A stretch of DNA of 64,000 nt from Alternaria dauci (Eukaryota; Ascomycota; Dothideomycetes; Pleosporales; Pleosporaceae): NCBI RefSeq assembly GCF_042100115.1, contig NC_091280.1, positions 1,116,001-1,180,000 of the forward strand, in the 5' to 3' direction. Numbering within the stretch: the stretch's first letter is position 1; each line of letters opens with the position of its first letter. The translations under genes were made by a program, and so were the position numbers. A model generated the notes under the pieces. That model worked only from the letters and a program-made list of their open reading frames with translations, had not been told where the DNA came from and did no database searches. Below, one piece after another: positions 12,441 to 23,745 of this stretch.

Positions 12441-13533
12441 ATGGCGCACGTCACTAAGCAAGTGAGCGTGCCGGAACTACGGAAGAGCGAGGATGTGAAG
12501 CCTATCAAGAAGACGCCGATACATTATCCCTTCTGGTTTGGTGGCAGCGCAAGTTGTTTTGCGACGTTCTTTACGCACCCGCTGGATCTTGGTAAGCTCC
12601 CCGTAGCTATACACGCAACGCTGCACGCTTGGCTAATTGTCTGAACAGTCAAGGTAGCCTCTCCCACTGTCGCGTGCGCCAATTCGTACATACTCACCTG
12701 TTCAGGTCCGGTTACAAACACAAGCCACCTCTGGCGTACGGTTGAACATGATGCAAATGTTTGGTCATGTCATAAAGACTGATGGCGCACTGGGACTGTA
12801 CAAAGGCGTATGTGGTCTCGTGTCCTTTTTCGCATGTCTTCAGCTAATGCGACACTAGATATCCGCAGCTCAGCTTCGCCAAGGGACCTACAGCATGACG
12901 CGCTTCGGGGTCTACGAGGCCCTCAAAGACCGTATGACCACCGCCGAAACGAAGCCCTCGTTCCTAACACTCGTCGGTATGGCCTCTATATCAGGCTTCC
13001 TCGGAGGCTTCGCTGGCAACCCAGGAGACATCTTGAATGTGCGCATGCAACACGATGCAGCATTACCCAAAGAAAAGCGGCGAGGATACAAGAATGCAAT
13101 CGACGGGATAATACGAATGTCGCGAGAAGAAGGAGTAGCAAGTCTGTGGAAAGGCGTCTGGCCCAACTCGTCAAGAGCTGTGCTCATGACTGTGGGTCAA
13201 CTAGCAACATACGACGGATTCAAGCGCGTGCTGCTGAACTATACGCCACTGCAAGATAACCTCGCAACACACTTCACCGCATCGTTCCTGGCAGGATTCG
13301 TAGCTACAACGATATGCTCGCCGGTAGATGTCATCAAAACCAAAGTAATGAGCTCTAGTGATAATGTTGGACTCATAAAGACCGTTTCAGATACCATGAG
13401 AGCAGAAGGATTCCGTTGGATGTTCAAGGGCTGGGTACCGAGCTTCATCCGCGTTGGACCCCACACCGTGCTCACCTTCTTGTTTTTGGAGCAACACAAG
13501 AAGGTCTATCGGCAATTGAAGAAGCTGGAGTAG
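12441..13533 (+). CDS. DIC1: Mitochondrial dicarboxylate carrier (SLC25 family)
   Basis: Inner-membrane exchanger of malate or succinate for phosphate; specificity is inferred from resemblance to DIC proteins. Four exons fit: 12441-12591, 12649-12653, 12706-12807 and 12859-13533. They sum to 933 nt and 310 residues, typical for the family. The three carrier repeats show PLDLVKVRLQTQ, PGDILNVRMQ and PVDVIKTKV. The second exon is only five nucleotides (TCAAG). It is needed to rebuild the first PxDxxK motif and to keep frame: without it the exons sum to 928 nt. The flanking introns are 57 and 52 bp with standard ends. The frame is open upstream to 12300, but carriers normally lack a presequence, so the ATG of MAHVTKQVSVPEL is chosen. 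Confidence 0.94.
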
Positions 13534-14251
13534 GCAAGGGAGGCTCAGCATTGATATGCATGTGTTTGATATAATCTTGGGGTACGCGACAAGACGAATG
13601 ATACCACATGGGCGGGCGTTTGGCGGTGACAGCATTTTGCGGCGCGAAATCATAGACCACGGTCCGACGCTTCGGCCGGCGTACGTATATACACAATCTG
13701 TTCGTGTCTATACAAAAATCTCAAATTCAAAGAGAAGTTCACATCTCCGCCGCAGTGTTTCTCGACGCGCTGTTGTGCCTTGCAGATGAATATCAACAAC
13801 ATGAAGCTTTCTTGGACGCCAAAGTCTCACTGCTCGGAAGGAAGTCAAGACTTTATATGATTACACAACAGAAGCTTCATGACGTATGCCTTTAAGTGGA
13901 GTAGGTTGTCAGTGGGTCATGTTTCCGTGGTGCCGCCGTCGTGGTGCGTTGACTTACGGCCGTAGAACGCATAGTACATATCGCGGCAGAACCGCAGCCC
14001 GACCAAAACCTTACCGCTGTCCATCTACCTTGCCAAAACACGACACGAACCAACAATCTACTGACCACGCTTCGTACGAGAAGATGTTCAACATGAGATC
14101 CTGGTTGATGTTGCGTCCTATGCAACAACGCCAAGTTCTCTAAGAGGGGGTTATGCAGATCTATTAGTTATCCCTATAAAGCGATGTCACACATCCACAG
14201 TTTGACAGTATTCTTTCCCAATCTGTACACATCCACATGAATCTAAGCAAT
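13534..14251. other. Intergenic region
   Basis: This holds the carrier 3' flank and the P450 promoter. No coding sequence or RNA gene is seen. Confidence 0.5.
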
Positions 14252-16063
14252 CATGACTACCATCGACATCGCCTTCTACTCGTCCTGCGCTGTCACTTTC
14301 ATAATTGTAGACTGCCCAAGTACCCTCGTCGAATGTTTACTGATAGGCTTGTAGATCTCGCAGATAATTTATCGACTCTACTTCCATCCGTTGGCCAAAT
14401 ATCCTGGACCCTTTCTGGCAAAATGCACGTCTTGGTATGGTGCATACCAATCGTGGACGGGAAACATCCATCTGGACGTCCAAAGATGTCATGAGAAATA
14501 CGGTGAGCCACAAATCTTGCGAGCAGATGTCAGCGATACTAACGTGCAGTAGGTGATGTGGTACGCTACAAGCCAAATGGTCTTATTATGAACACTGTCG
14601 AAGGATTGCAAGGTATGTCACCAAGCAATGCTCAGGTCGGATGCGTCTAATCACTACAGACATGTACATGCATCCTTCCAAGACACAGAAAGCAAGAGGC
14701 TATATAGGTCTCAGAGCTGGCCGACCTGCATTCAGCATCATCAATGCGCTTGATCGAGAGGAACACGCGCCAAGGAGGAAGATGCTGAGCCGAGCTTTCT
14801 CTACTGTTGCTCTGAGAAAGTACGAGCCAGTGATCTACAAAATAGCCAAAGAATTCGGCGACAATCTCCTACAGAGTCCAGAATTCGGCGAGAAAGCAAG
14901 ATCTTGGGGTCCCGCAATGGACGTTGGCCATATGAGTATGTCGAGGAGCCCGGTGAAGACCTCATCACAGCACTAATACTCATAGGCTCCTACTTCACCT
15001 TCGATATAATGTCGAACACCGTCTTCTACAGCCCGCAAAATACGATGACTGAACCGCACGCTCGGCCCATAATTGAATTAATCGACAAGAACATGAAGAT
15101 GGCGGGTATGGAAGTAGTACAGCCACGACTGGTCGACTACCGGAAACTTAGAATTCGTCTCGTACCAAAGTTTAGCAAGAAGCTTGATGAATTTATGGAA
15201 CGGATGCAACCACTTGTGATGGGCAGGATAGAACTAGAGAAGAAGCAGCACGTGGATGATATATTTGGAGACCTGATTGCTCAACGAGGCCAGGAAGACT
15301 CCGGACTTACTGACCACGACCTGATGGCTGACGCAATAGTCATGGTAATTGCAGGTAAGATGAACGAGCTTTACCGTGCTTCCAGTGCTTCGTCATGCTA
15401 ACAGCTGCAGGTACCGATACATCTTCAGTTGCCATTTCCAGTTTTTTCTTCTACCTGGCACGTCATCCAGAAGTCTACAAGCGACTAGCCGATGAAATTC
15501 GATCGACTTTCTCGAACCTCGAAGAAATCGCGCCGGGCCCAAAGCTGACGAGTTGCGTATACCTTCTGGCTTGTATTGACGAAGCGATGCGGCTGGCCCC
15601 TCCAGTAGCTGCTCCACTGTGGAGGACTATGAGGATGCAAGAGTCGATAGCTGGACACGTCTTTGCCAAGGGTACGGACCTCGCAAGTTGTCCTTATGCT
15701 ATTCAGCGCAACCCCAACTACTTCCCGAACCCCCACGAGTACATCCCTGAACGATGGCTGCCAGAGAACCAGAGCGAAGAGGCGCTCAAGCTGGCGAAGA
15801 GGGCATTCATACCGTTTTCGTTGGGATCTCGGGGTTGTCTGGGTAAAAATATCGCTTATATGGAGCTTACGACATCACTGGCTCAGATAGTGTTCCGAGC
15901 AGATTGGAAGTGTGCTGAAGGCCCAGTGGGTACAGTCGGGGAGACGCGGATTGGGACAAAGGGAGCTGTGAACTTCGAGATCAAAGCATACTTCACGAGC
16001 GAGAAGCATGGCCCCTTTATCCAGTTTGCTCCTCGAGATCTCGACAGGCAGATATCGGCCTAG
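14252..16063 (+). CDS. Cytochrome P450 monooxygenase
   Basis: ER-bound haem monooxygenase; substrate unknown. About 520 residues in six exons. Exon 1 (from the ATG at 14252) and the start of exon 2 encode an N-terminal membrane anchor (IDIAFYSSCAVTFII) followed by the proline hinge YRLYFHPLAKYPGP. Later introns begin near 14502, 14610, 14939 and 15355. Hallmarks are the I-helix AGTDTSS (its Gly codon is split by the last intron), the K-helix EAMR, the meander region PERWLPE, and the haem-binding FSLGSRGCLG with the Cys ligand. The first donor, GTAGAC, is atypical, but the join is in frame and restores the anchor-hinge region. No tailoring enzyme, PKS, NRPS or terpene synthase flanks it, so nothing here indicates a secondary-metabolite cluster. 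Confidence 0.93.
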
Positions 16064-17291
16064 ATGCCAGAAGCTCTCCAGGGAGTACAGTGTCTTGAAG
16101 GGCTGTTGGGAGTAACAAATCTTTTTGGGGGTATTTTGTGCGTATAAAATAAATTGATTGGGGTCTTCTGGAAAGGCTCTCCCTCATTGTAGTTGGCTAG
16201 TATGTATGGTTGAGAAGCTTGAATAAGATGCGGCAAGATAGTGGTAGTAACCTTGGAAAGGTGCTGATCGCGCAGTGAATCTATTTGCTCTGCGCAAAGT
16301 AGCTCGATGCCTTATCTTGGCGACCTCAGCTTCACGCCTTCAAAAGCCTCAAATCACGCTCTTTCGAATCCTCATTGTCGGGGTCGAACGATGACGTACG
16401 AACACCTGCTCAATCTTTATGTCTCTCTTCCTGAAGTCATGCATAGCCCTGTATTCATCTACCAAGATGACCGCAACCGGACCCATGAGAGACAAATGGA
16501 GAATACAGGTCACTGTCTTGGATAGCAAAAGACTACCTAGGTGTAATCGATGGCGAAACAAATCGGATGTATGCACACCGCTGGCCATGATCGCGACATC
16601 ACATTTTCAACACGTACAAGCAAGCTCCCTCAAAGAGCATTGCATATAGAAAAAGACAATCGTTTTCGTCACTAATGTTTTCTTCAGATGCTTCTGGTGA
16701 GGCGACCCACAACGCGTAGGGCAGGAAGAGCCTACAGTGTATCGTGGATAGTGCGAGGTACACTGAGAAGACTCGGTCGGTACAAGACATTTGCGACGAC
16801 GAACACAGGAAGAAGCTTGACAGATAGGCACCAGCGGCATGCAAGGCCAAAGAAGCCAGGGATAGTGTGTGCAACCAAAAGTTGGTACTCAGCGAAAAGG
16901 TCCGAGCATTCCCTGTATTGCAATGTGAATGGAGGCGAATGCGAGAACCACATGGTGTGAAGCGACTATAGATGACCGATGAGCTGTGGCTAATGCGATA
17001 GAGGGACGGATGAGGCACGGATGAGGTACGTATGTCAATCAGATTTTTGCAGTCACACTAGTTCTGAAAGTGTTCGAGTGGAATACGTGCCGAATACGGA
17101 GGGTTAACGAGCGGTCATGAAGTGTGCAATTGTTTATTGAGACAACTGCCTTAAGCAGTCAGTGGTATGAGAAGCGCCTATTCCCTAGAATGCCCGAAGT
17201 TTTCATTCAGATACAGGAGCCCACACCGTTATTTTCGTGCCGACGCCAATGTAATCATTCCACGACCCAATCATGAACTCATGATAACTCT
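16064..17291. other. Convergent intergenic region
   Basis: This lies between the 3' ends of the P450 gene and RPS6. Open frames of up to about 139 codons (16599-17018 minus) have no recognisable domain, and nothing is supported. Confidence 0.5.
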
Positions 17292-18212
17292 CTAGTGCTT
17301 CATGGAAGACGCCCTCCTCTTGCGGGCCTCGTCGTGTGCGGCCTTGGCGTCGTTGATGCGCTTGGAAAGGATCTGAGCGTACTCGTTCTGTATTGTCATT
17401 AGCAGCTACTCTGTGCGTCGTGGCAGGGTATGAACGTACGGCAGCATCCTTGGAAGCCTCCGCGCGACGGCGCTTGAGTGCCAGCCTGTGACGCTTGTGC
17501 TGGAGACGCTGAGGAGTAACAAGACGCTGGATCTTGGGGGCCTTGGTGTAGGGCTTCGCGCCCTCCTTCTTGGGCTGAACTTCACGGCGGATGACGAACT
17601 TGCGGACCTACACATGCAACGATTAGTCTTCAAACCTTGAAACTTTACTAGCTCACTTCTTGTTGCTCAGACTCAATACGCTGCTTGTAGCAGGACGAGC
17701 GAGACTCAATCCGCTATGCGAAGCAGGATTGGCGAAGAAGCTATGAGGTAACTCACATCATCTTCCTTGCTGAGACCGAAGAAGCGGCGGATCTTGGTGG
17801 CACGCTTGGGACCGAGGCGCTTGGGGTGGACAATGTCGGTCAGGCCGGGAATGTCCTCGTCGCCCTTCTTGACGATGCTGAGAGCAAGGACAGAGAGGTC
17901 CATGCCGACAATGCATCCACGGACGGACTTCCTCTTGCGCTCACCAGTGCGGCGGGGACGGTAGCAGGAGTGGCCATCGGCGAGAAGGAGTCGCACACGG
18001 GTGGGGTGCATGACACCCTGCTTCATCGGGAAACCTTGCTTGTCGTTACCGCCGGTGATCCTGACGATGTAGCCCTTGAACTCGTCGCCGATGCTGTCGG
18101 CAGGGACTTCTTGACCCATGCGGCGGTCCATGAAGACGCGGAGCTTGCGCTCATCGTCGACCTCGATCAACTTCTGGGTTCCATTGTTGGGGTAGGAGAT
18201 GTTGAGCTTCAT
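17292..18212 (-). CDS. RPS6: 40S ribosomal protein S6
   Basis: Structural protein of the small ribosomal subunit and a TOR-pathway phosphorylation target. Exons: 18212-17757, then from 17607 to an intron near 17437-17386, and a last exon ending at the stop at 17292; 239 residues. The N-terminus [15 protein letters not shown], the block [18 protein letters not shown] and the region [19 protein letters not shown] are diagnostic. The C-terminus ends [10 protein letters not shown], keeping the basic RRxSS motif that is phosphorylated in fungi. Just upstream of the ATG the transcript-sense sequence reads ACTAACGTTGCAG, a branch point plus acceptor, so a 5' UTR intron is likely. The 149 bp intron between 'KEDD' and 'VRKF' contains a possible in-frame cassette exon, listed separately. 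Confidence 0.97.
17657..17713 (-). other. Possible 57-nt in-frame cassette exon in an RPS6 intron
   Basis: Inside the 149 bp RPS6 intron a 57-nt block is preceded by TAG and followed by GTGAGC. It would add 19 residues (starting [10 protein letters not shown]) in frame between KEDD and VRKF, with no stop. It contains the near-repeat CG(G/T)ATTGAGTCT twice. Using it would split the intron into parts of 43 and 49 bp. The 43 bp part is very short and has no clear branch point, so it may be only a decoy. The standard RPS6 protein does not have this insert. Confidence 0.3.
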
Positions 18213-18890
18213 CTTGACTGCGGCGTCTCGACGGCGTGTGGAAGCTGCAACGTTAGTAGATTGTCGTGGTGTTGGAGAACAGCAGACGGCTTCATCAATA
18301 CTTTGTTCGCTTAATTTCCACGGTGCGCGCTAATCGGGATTTGGCCTCATCACGTGCTAGCGCGACTTGCAGGCACGGCAATCGCGATCCACAAACTCGA
18401 GGGGGCACTTGCCGTGGCCTGGGCTCTGACTCGCGTGTTCTAATGGCATCGTGGTCTTTGTCCTTCTGGATCGTCGGGTACCTTGTGCAGCGAGAAGCGC
18501 GGGTCCAATCTGCGCAGACATACAAGCAATGCACCGTGTGAAGCACGGCCGAGACAGGTATTGGTCCACACGAGACCAGCAGTGCGTATACACATTCACC
18601 AAATTTCCAGAGCATGCAAAGCAACAGAATGTGCAAGATGTAACGCGTTTATGCTATTCGAGCGGGATATCATTCCATGCCGTGCCGTTTCCTACCCATT
18701 AGACTCGTTGCGACTAGAGTCTTGCCAAAGAAACTCTCGAACCCAAACGCTCCCATTCCCCGGCTCGCAGAGCCGTCCCTAAATCAGCAAACCACCAACG
18801 CCGGAACTATGCATTCGCAATGCCATTACAGACACAAGAAGCTTTTTCGAAAACACAAGGAAAAAATGATTCGCAAGACCACTAGACGGT
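18213..18890. other. RPS6 promoter/5' UTR and calcipressin 3' flank
   Basis: No protein-coding gene is seen. The part next to RPS6 probably includes a 5' UTR exon and intron, judging by the branch point and acceptor just before the RPS6 start codon. Confidence 0.5.
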
Positions 18891-19738
18891 CTAGTGCATG
18901 AGCTCGACCGGCGGCCTTGCGGTGCTGATTGTCATGCCCTGTGCCTTCTGCGACGCGATCGGCCCCTCAATGCCCTCCATCGCATCGATGGGGGTCAAGG
19001 GCTCGGGTGTCTCTGTTGTGTCCTCGACCGAGATAGCCGGCAGATTCGGGGAATCGCCGTGGTCTTCGGGGTGGTAGACTACAGTCGTGCTGCCGGTCCG
19101 CCTCCTCGTGATGGGGGCGCCTCCATGATCGGTCTCGGGTGAGGTCGCCTCATGGTTTGCATGTAACCGCGCCAGCGCTGCTGCGAGATCTTCGGGGTGC
19201 ACAATCTTGTTGGGCGCATCCTCTTCCTTCATCTCCCAGCCCATCGGTGGTGAAGGTGGTGGCGAGATGAAAAATAGCCGGTCTGACTTGGGGAGGGCGA
19301 GGTGCTGGTCTGAGGGGTTCATGGGTGTGTTTACGCCGAAATATACGCGGATGCGATAGCCCATGAGTTGCTCGCCGTCGAGGGCCTGCCGGACTTGTAT
19401 CGCAGAGTCAATGTCGAAGAAGGATACTACGATGCGACGGAAGGACTTGAGCGGCGCCCATGTGTGTACTTTTGCATGTTTGTCGATGGTTTCGCGGATC
19501 TCGGTAAGGGTCGAAAGTTGGAAGATTTCGGGAGCAAGAAGGTTCTGAGTACTGTCAGATGCTGCCGCTGAAGATTTGCGAGCGTGGCACTTACGGTTAT
19601 GATGAGTGTGTTTGAGGGTGGTGATGGCTCGACCAGCGGCGGTAGGTCTGAGAGGTCGAGAGAAAGTGGCGACTTGCTGCCGGATGATGCGCGGGAGCGC
19701 TGTGGTGATGGCAGAGTAGCTTGCATGTTTGCGATCAT
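18891..19738 (-). CDS. RCN1: Calcipressin (regulator of calcineurin)
   Basis: It binds and modulates the Ca2+/calmodulin phosphatase calcineurin. Two exons: exon 1 starts at the ATG at 19738 (MIANMQATLPSPQ..., a second in-frame ATG lies four codons on) and ends at NTLIIT with a GTAAGT donor near 19594. Exon 2 resumes at NLLAPEIFQ and ends at the stop at 18891; about 265 residues. The RRM-like region is followed by the family hallmark PKSDRLFFISPPPSPP, the calcineurin-contact SP repeat. Other conserved pieces are HTWAPLKSFRRIVVSF and RVYFGVNTP. The C-terminal third is acidic and Thr/Pro-rich and probably disordered. Confidence 0.94.
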
Positions 19739-21131
19739 TTGTGTTGCGCAAAGAGTCGTGGGCGCTTGTTGTGGATGAGTTGCTGTGGTGAGTTGAAGGG
19801 CAATGTCTTGACTGCGTGTGTCTTATATCAAAGTTCGCCTTCGCAGCGGCTGGTGGTTCCAGCTTCCGCATGCAAGCAGACTGTTGCTCCGCCTCAATCC
19901 GCCAAGGCTAGAACTTCGGCCATGACATCTCCCGCCTCCATGTCCCATGTTCTGCTACTTTCGCGCCATTTCCTGGGCACTGTTGCACTGCCCCGCCATC
20001 ATTGATTCCCAACGCACTGTGCTGTTAGAGGTCTCCGGACCTCGGCGGACGCGTCAATGACGGGTTCAACTGACGATAGCACAACACGCACAGGAAAGGA
20101 GAGGCCCTCAGCCTCGCTCGTGCTTAGTCGCCCTCAACTCAGCCTCAAGTCGACGAACAAAACATCCATCAGTGTCTCGCTGGTTCCACACAAGATGGTT
20201 TGCAGACTAACTCAAGCACCGAGTCGACTGTTAGTGTCCGGCTTATCCATGTTGGGACCACACGGCATGCACACAATCCCATCAGGGCCGTTGTCTTGTC
20301 CGACTGGGCATGTAATAGGTCATCACTTGGCGGCAGACTCGTCAATCCTCCATCTGCCATATGCTGTGCATGCATGCGACGATACGACGAGGACAACTGT
20401 CAAGATGGTCAGCTCACATTGCAGCACAGCCATAGGCGCTTTGCACCCCGAGACCTTTGTCAGCCGATGGTATCCTCACGTCTTGGTCTTGTTGTCATGC
20501 CGCAAGTAGTCTTGAAGTACATTACCCTACAAGAGTGTCTCATGTGCTCAACAGCAAGGCTGATCAAAGGCCATGCCTTGTCTCGTGACTGTCTCAAGCT
20601 CCGCGCGTGCCGGGCCCACCCGTGGGGCCTGAGAGCATGCATGTACTTGCTTTCTACGTCTTTTGCTTTGCACAAACATCCAACACGTCCGAGGCCATGG
20701 TCGGTTGGCAACTCGGCTTCTGCAAAGTCATGACATATGCCCCTAGTAGGTTTCCGAGTGGATGCCCGCAAACAAGTCGCCAGAACATTGTCGCGTCGCA
20801 AAGTTTTGGTTTAGAAGGAAGTGAGTCTGTGGGCAATCGCGGATCCGGTGCAATTTCGCCGACTGTTGACATGCATGGCGGTGCCCAGAGACATGACAGT
20901 AGAGTGGCTCTGAAGGTGTGGCGCAAATGTGGCGCATGCATCCAGGCGCTAGGCGACGTTCGGCTCCAGACTCACCCCAAAGAATCTCCATCACGACGAC
21001 AGCCCTAGGCAGCACACGCCATACACGTCAACACGTCTTTCTCCGCGTCACAATCTCGTCGCCTTGCCACCTCGGCTCCGCCTCCCCACGCCGCAATCAC
21101 CCAGCCCTCACCTCCCTGAGACGACGACGCG
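19739..21131. other. Divergent intergenic region, calcipressin/RPB3
   Basis: This 1.4 kb between two divergent starts contains several open frames (for example 20057-20509 plus, 20200-20733 plus). They overlap one another in different frames and resemble no family. It is treated as promoter and 5' UTR sequence. Confidence 0.5.
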
Positions 21132-22246
21132 ATGGACTACGACCCAGATGGCGGCGCGATAAACGTCCGCTTCCTCGAGGTACGCCGTCTGCTCTGGCTA
21201 CCTCGCAACACGTCGAACTAACACAGCCATGCGTAGGCAAACAGCCAGCGCGCCAACTTCATCGTCCAGAACTTCAATCTCGAAACCGCAAACTCACTGC
21301 GCCGTGTGATGCTCGCCGAGATTCCCACCCTTGCCATCGACGTCGTAGAAGTCTTCGACAACACATCCGTTCTTGCTGACGAGTTCGTCTGCCACCGTCT
21401 CGGCCTCGTGCCCTTGTGCTCAAAAGGCGTCGAAGACCTGCTATACTCGCGCGACTGCGACTGCGAAGGCTACTGCGACAACTGCGCCGTTGTTCTCACC
21501 CTGAACGCGAAATGCACCGGCAGCGAGATTATGAAAGTGTACGCGCGCGATCTGGTCATAGAGTCTCGGACACCGAATGAGGATGTGGGCAAGCCCGTCA
21601 TCACCGACTCAGAAGAGACGGGTAGTTGCATTGTCAAACTGAGGAGAGGTCAAGCGATCAGCATGAAGTGCATCGCCAAGAAGGGCATTGCAAAAGAGCA
21701 CGCAAAGTGGGCACCTAGTGCGGCCATCGGTTTCGAGTACGATCCGGCGAACAAGCTGCATCATTTGGACTACTGGCACGAGGAGGATGCGGATAAGGAG
21801 TGGTATGTCTAATCCTTTGTTGCGTACTCAATCTCGAGCCCCAGAACATTCTGACAGTGACCAGGCCCAAGGACGAAGCTCGGATAAACCTTGACGGCGG
21901 CCCCCCTAACCCAGACGAACCATTCAACTACGACGCTGTCCCGACCCGCTTCTTCTACGATGTCGAAACCGTCGGTGGTCTTGAACCTGATCAAATCGTC
22001 ACGCAAGGAATCTCCATCCTACAACGAAAACTTGCCGGTATCATCAAAGAACTATCCGGCGGCGTTGGAGGACCCGAGGACTTTGGCGGTGCGCAGAGCC
22101 CAACATTGAATGGTGCTGGGTATGGTGACGCTGGTGGATTTACCCCAGTCGGAGCACCGGGATACGGCGGCGCGAGTTCTTGGGGTGGCGCGGCACAAGG
22201 AGGAGCCACGCCGTACGGTGCTACGCCATACGGACAGAACTGGTAG
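21132..22246 (+). CDS. RPB3: RNA polymerase II subunit RPB3
   Basis: Alpha-like assembly subunit of RNA polymerase II, pairing with RPB11 in the nucleus. Three exons: 21132-21179, 21237-21802 and 21865-22246, total 996 nt and 331 residues. The start MDYDPDGGAINVRFLE joins in frame to ANSQRANFIVQNF. The alpha-motif region NSLRRVMLAEIPTLAID, the zinc-binding cluster CDCEGYCDNC and the sequence VYARDLVIESR are typical. The C-terminus after about residue 270 is a Gly/Ala/Tyr-rich tail with near-repeats such as GGATPYGATPYG. Confidence 0.97.
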
Positions 22247-22760
22247 ACACGCGCGGGCGTGTCTGGGTGTACAACATTGCATGGGCTGGCGTTCTAAAAG
22301 GGTGGGCGTCAACAGACTACAAAACTGCCATGGAACGTGATATCGTATCCTTCGCATTAGCATTGAGCACAGGAGAGGAGATGCAGATTGCTACCAAGAA
22401 TGTGATGAAGCAAATACACTGATACTGCTTTGCTGCTCTTGAGTTTGCTCTTTCGCTCGTAATCTGTCATATCTAATATTACAATACACGCAAAGCCATT
22501 TCATCGTTGTGCTTGCTCAACTTTTCCAAAATGCGTCTGAGAGGGGAATATTTGTACAATGTCCGATTGAAAAACCAAAGTGCAACGTGTGGGTAGCAGG
22601 GAAACGCCATACCTCCAGTGTACCGCCGCGTCAACCAGACAATAGAGCCGAACCGATGTAGTCATACACATGCGAATGAGATGGTAGCGGCCGTGACATG
22701 AGTCATAAACAACACTGTCCGCGTATATCGAACGTCACTCAGCCTCGTTTAATCATGTAT
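22247..22760. other. Convergent 3' flanks of RPB3 and MGE1
   Basis: AT-richer sequence between two stop codons. No gene is seen. Confidence 0.5.
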
Positions 22761-23506
22761 CTAGGCGTTCTTGACGACGCCAACCTTGGCCGGTCGCAGT
22801 GTCCGTCCGTTGAGCTTGAAACCCTTCTGTTGTGTGTGGAAGCAAGTGCCGTCCTCCTTGTCTGGCTGCGGCGCTTGGAAAACGGCCTCGTGGATGTTGG
22901 GGTCGAATTTCTCTCCGGCTTCGCTGGGGTCGAATCGCTCCAAGCCGTGCTTCTTGAGCGTGTTGATGAGGATGGTGTCGGTCATCTTGATACCGTCGTG
23001 GAGAGCAATGAGATCGGTGTTGTCGCCCTTCAGCTTCTCTGCCGGGACAGTGCCCAGGGCGCGGTCCAGGTTGTCGACAGATTCTACAAGGTCGCGGGCG
23101 AAGCGCTGGATGGCGAAGTCTTTGGCAGCCTTGATCTCACGTGCTGTGCGTTCTTGGAGGTTGCGGAAGTCGGCGACTGAGCGGAGGTATTTGTCCTGCA
23201 GCCGGTTGTTATTCTCTTGTTCTTGTGCACCTAACCAGCTCGTATGCATACCTTAAGGTCGACAATTTCCTTGTCCTTCTTCTCCAGCTGCTCCTTCAAT
23301 TCTGTTGCCTCGTTGCTCTCTGCGGGCGCATCCTCCTTCTTCTCGGCGGCCTCTCCCTCTTTTGCGGGCGCAGCATCCGAATACCATCGAATGGCAGGTG
23401 TGGCTACTGCTCTTGTGATGGGTGCTTGCTGACGTAGTGGCGCAAAAACCCGTATTTGGCGGGCAGTCTGCTGTCTTGAGGCGCGGAAGATAGTCCTTTG
23501 CAACAT
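22761..23506 (-). CDS. MGE1: Mitochondrial GrpE, nucleotide exchange factor of Hsp70
   Basis: Matrix co-chaperone that releases ADP from mitochondrial Hsp70 during import and folding. Exons 23506-23252 and 23195-22761 give 229 residues. The N-terminus (MLQRTIFRASRQQTARQIR) is a Arg-rich targeting peptide, followed by an acidic Lys/Glu/Ala linker, the long GrpE helix (ELKEQLEKKDKEIVDLK joined to DKYLRSVADFRNLQERT), and the beta domain (LNGRTLRPAKVGVVKN). The intron falls in the middle of the coiled-coil helix. The gene is divergent from the PrpF-like gene across about 240 bp. Confidence 0.96.
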
Positions 23507-23745
23507 TGTGTTCTGTGTAATGTGAGGAGACGGGAGATGCGAGGTATGTACAAAGGTAAGAGTGCAGTTCAGATGTGTGATGCGATGATGTCGAGCGTGT
23601 TCGAGAAAAATTCGGAGCAGCTGCCTGTGCTCCCAAACAGGGTCCAGTCTTTCCGTCCCGAGGTCGGATCCTTTCCGAACATTGCCCCATCTCTGGGTTA
23701 CACGTCTTTGGCACACTTCTCGACCAGTCCATGTCATGATGCGTA

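Noticed and set aside
14252..16063. P450 as part of a secondary-metabolite cluster
   Set aside because: Its neighbours are a mitochondrial carrier and RPS6. No backbone enzyme, transporter or regulator lies nearby.
17657..17713. snoRNA in the RPS6 intron
   Set aside because: No C/D or H/ACA box pattern could be recognised. The segment looks more like an exon flanked by splice sites.
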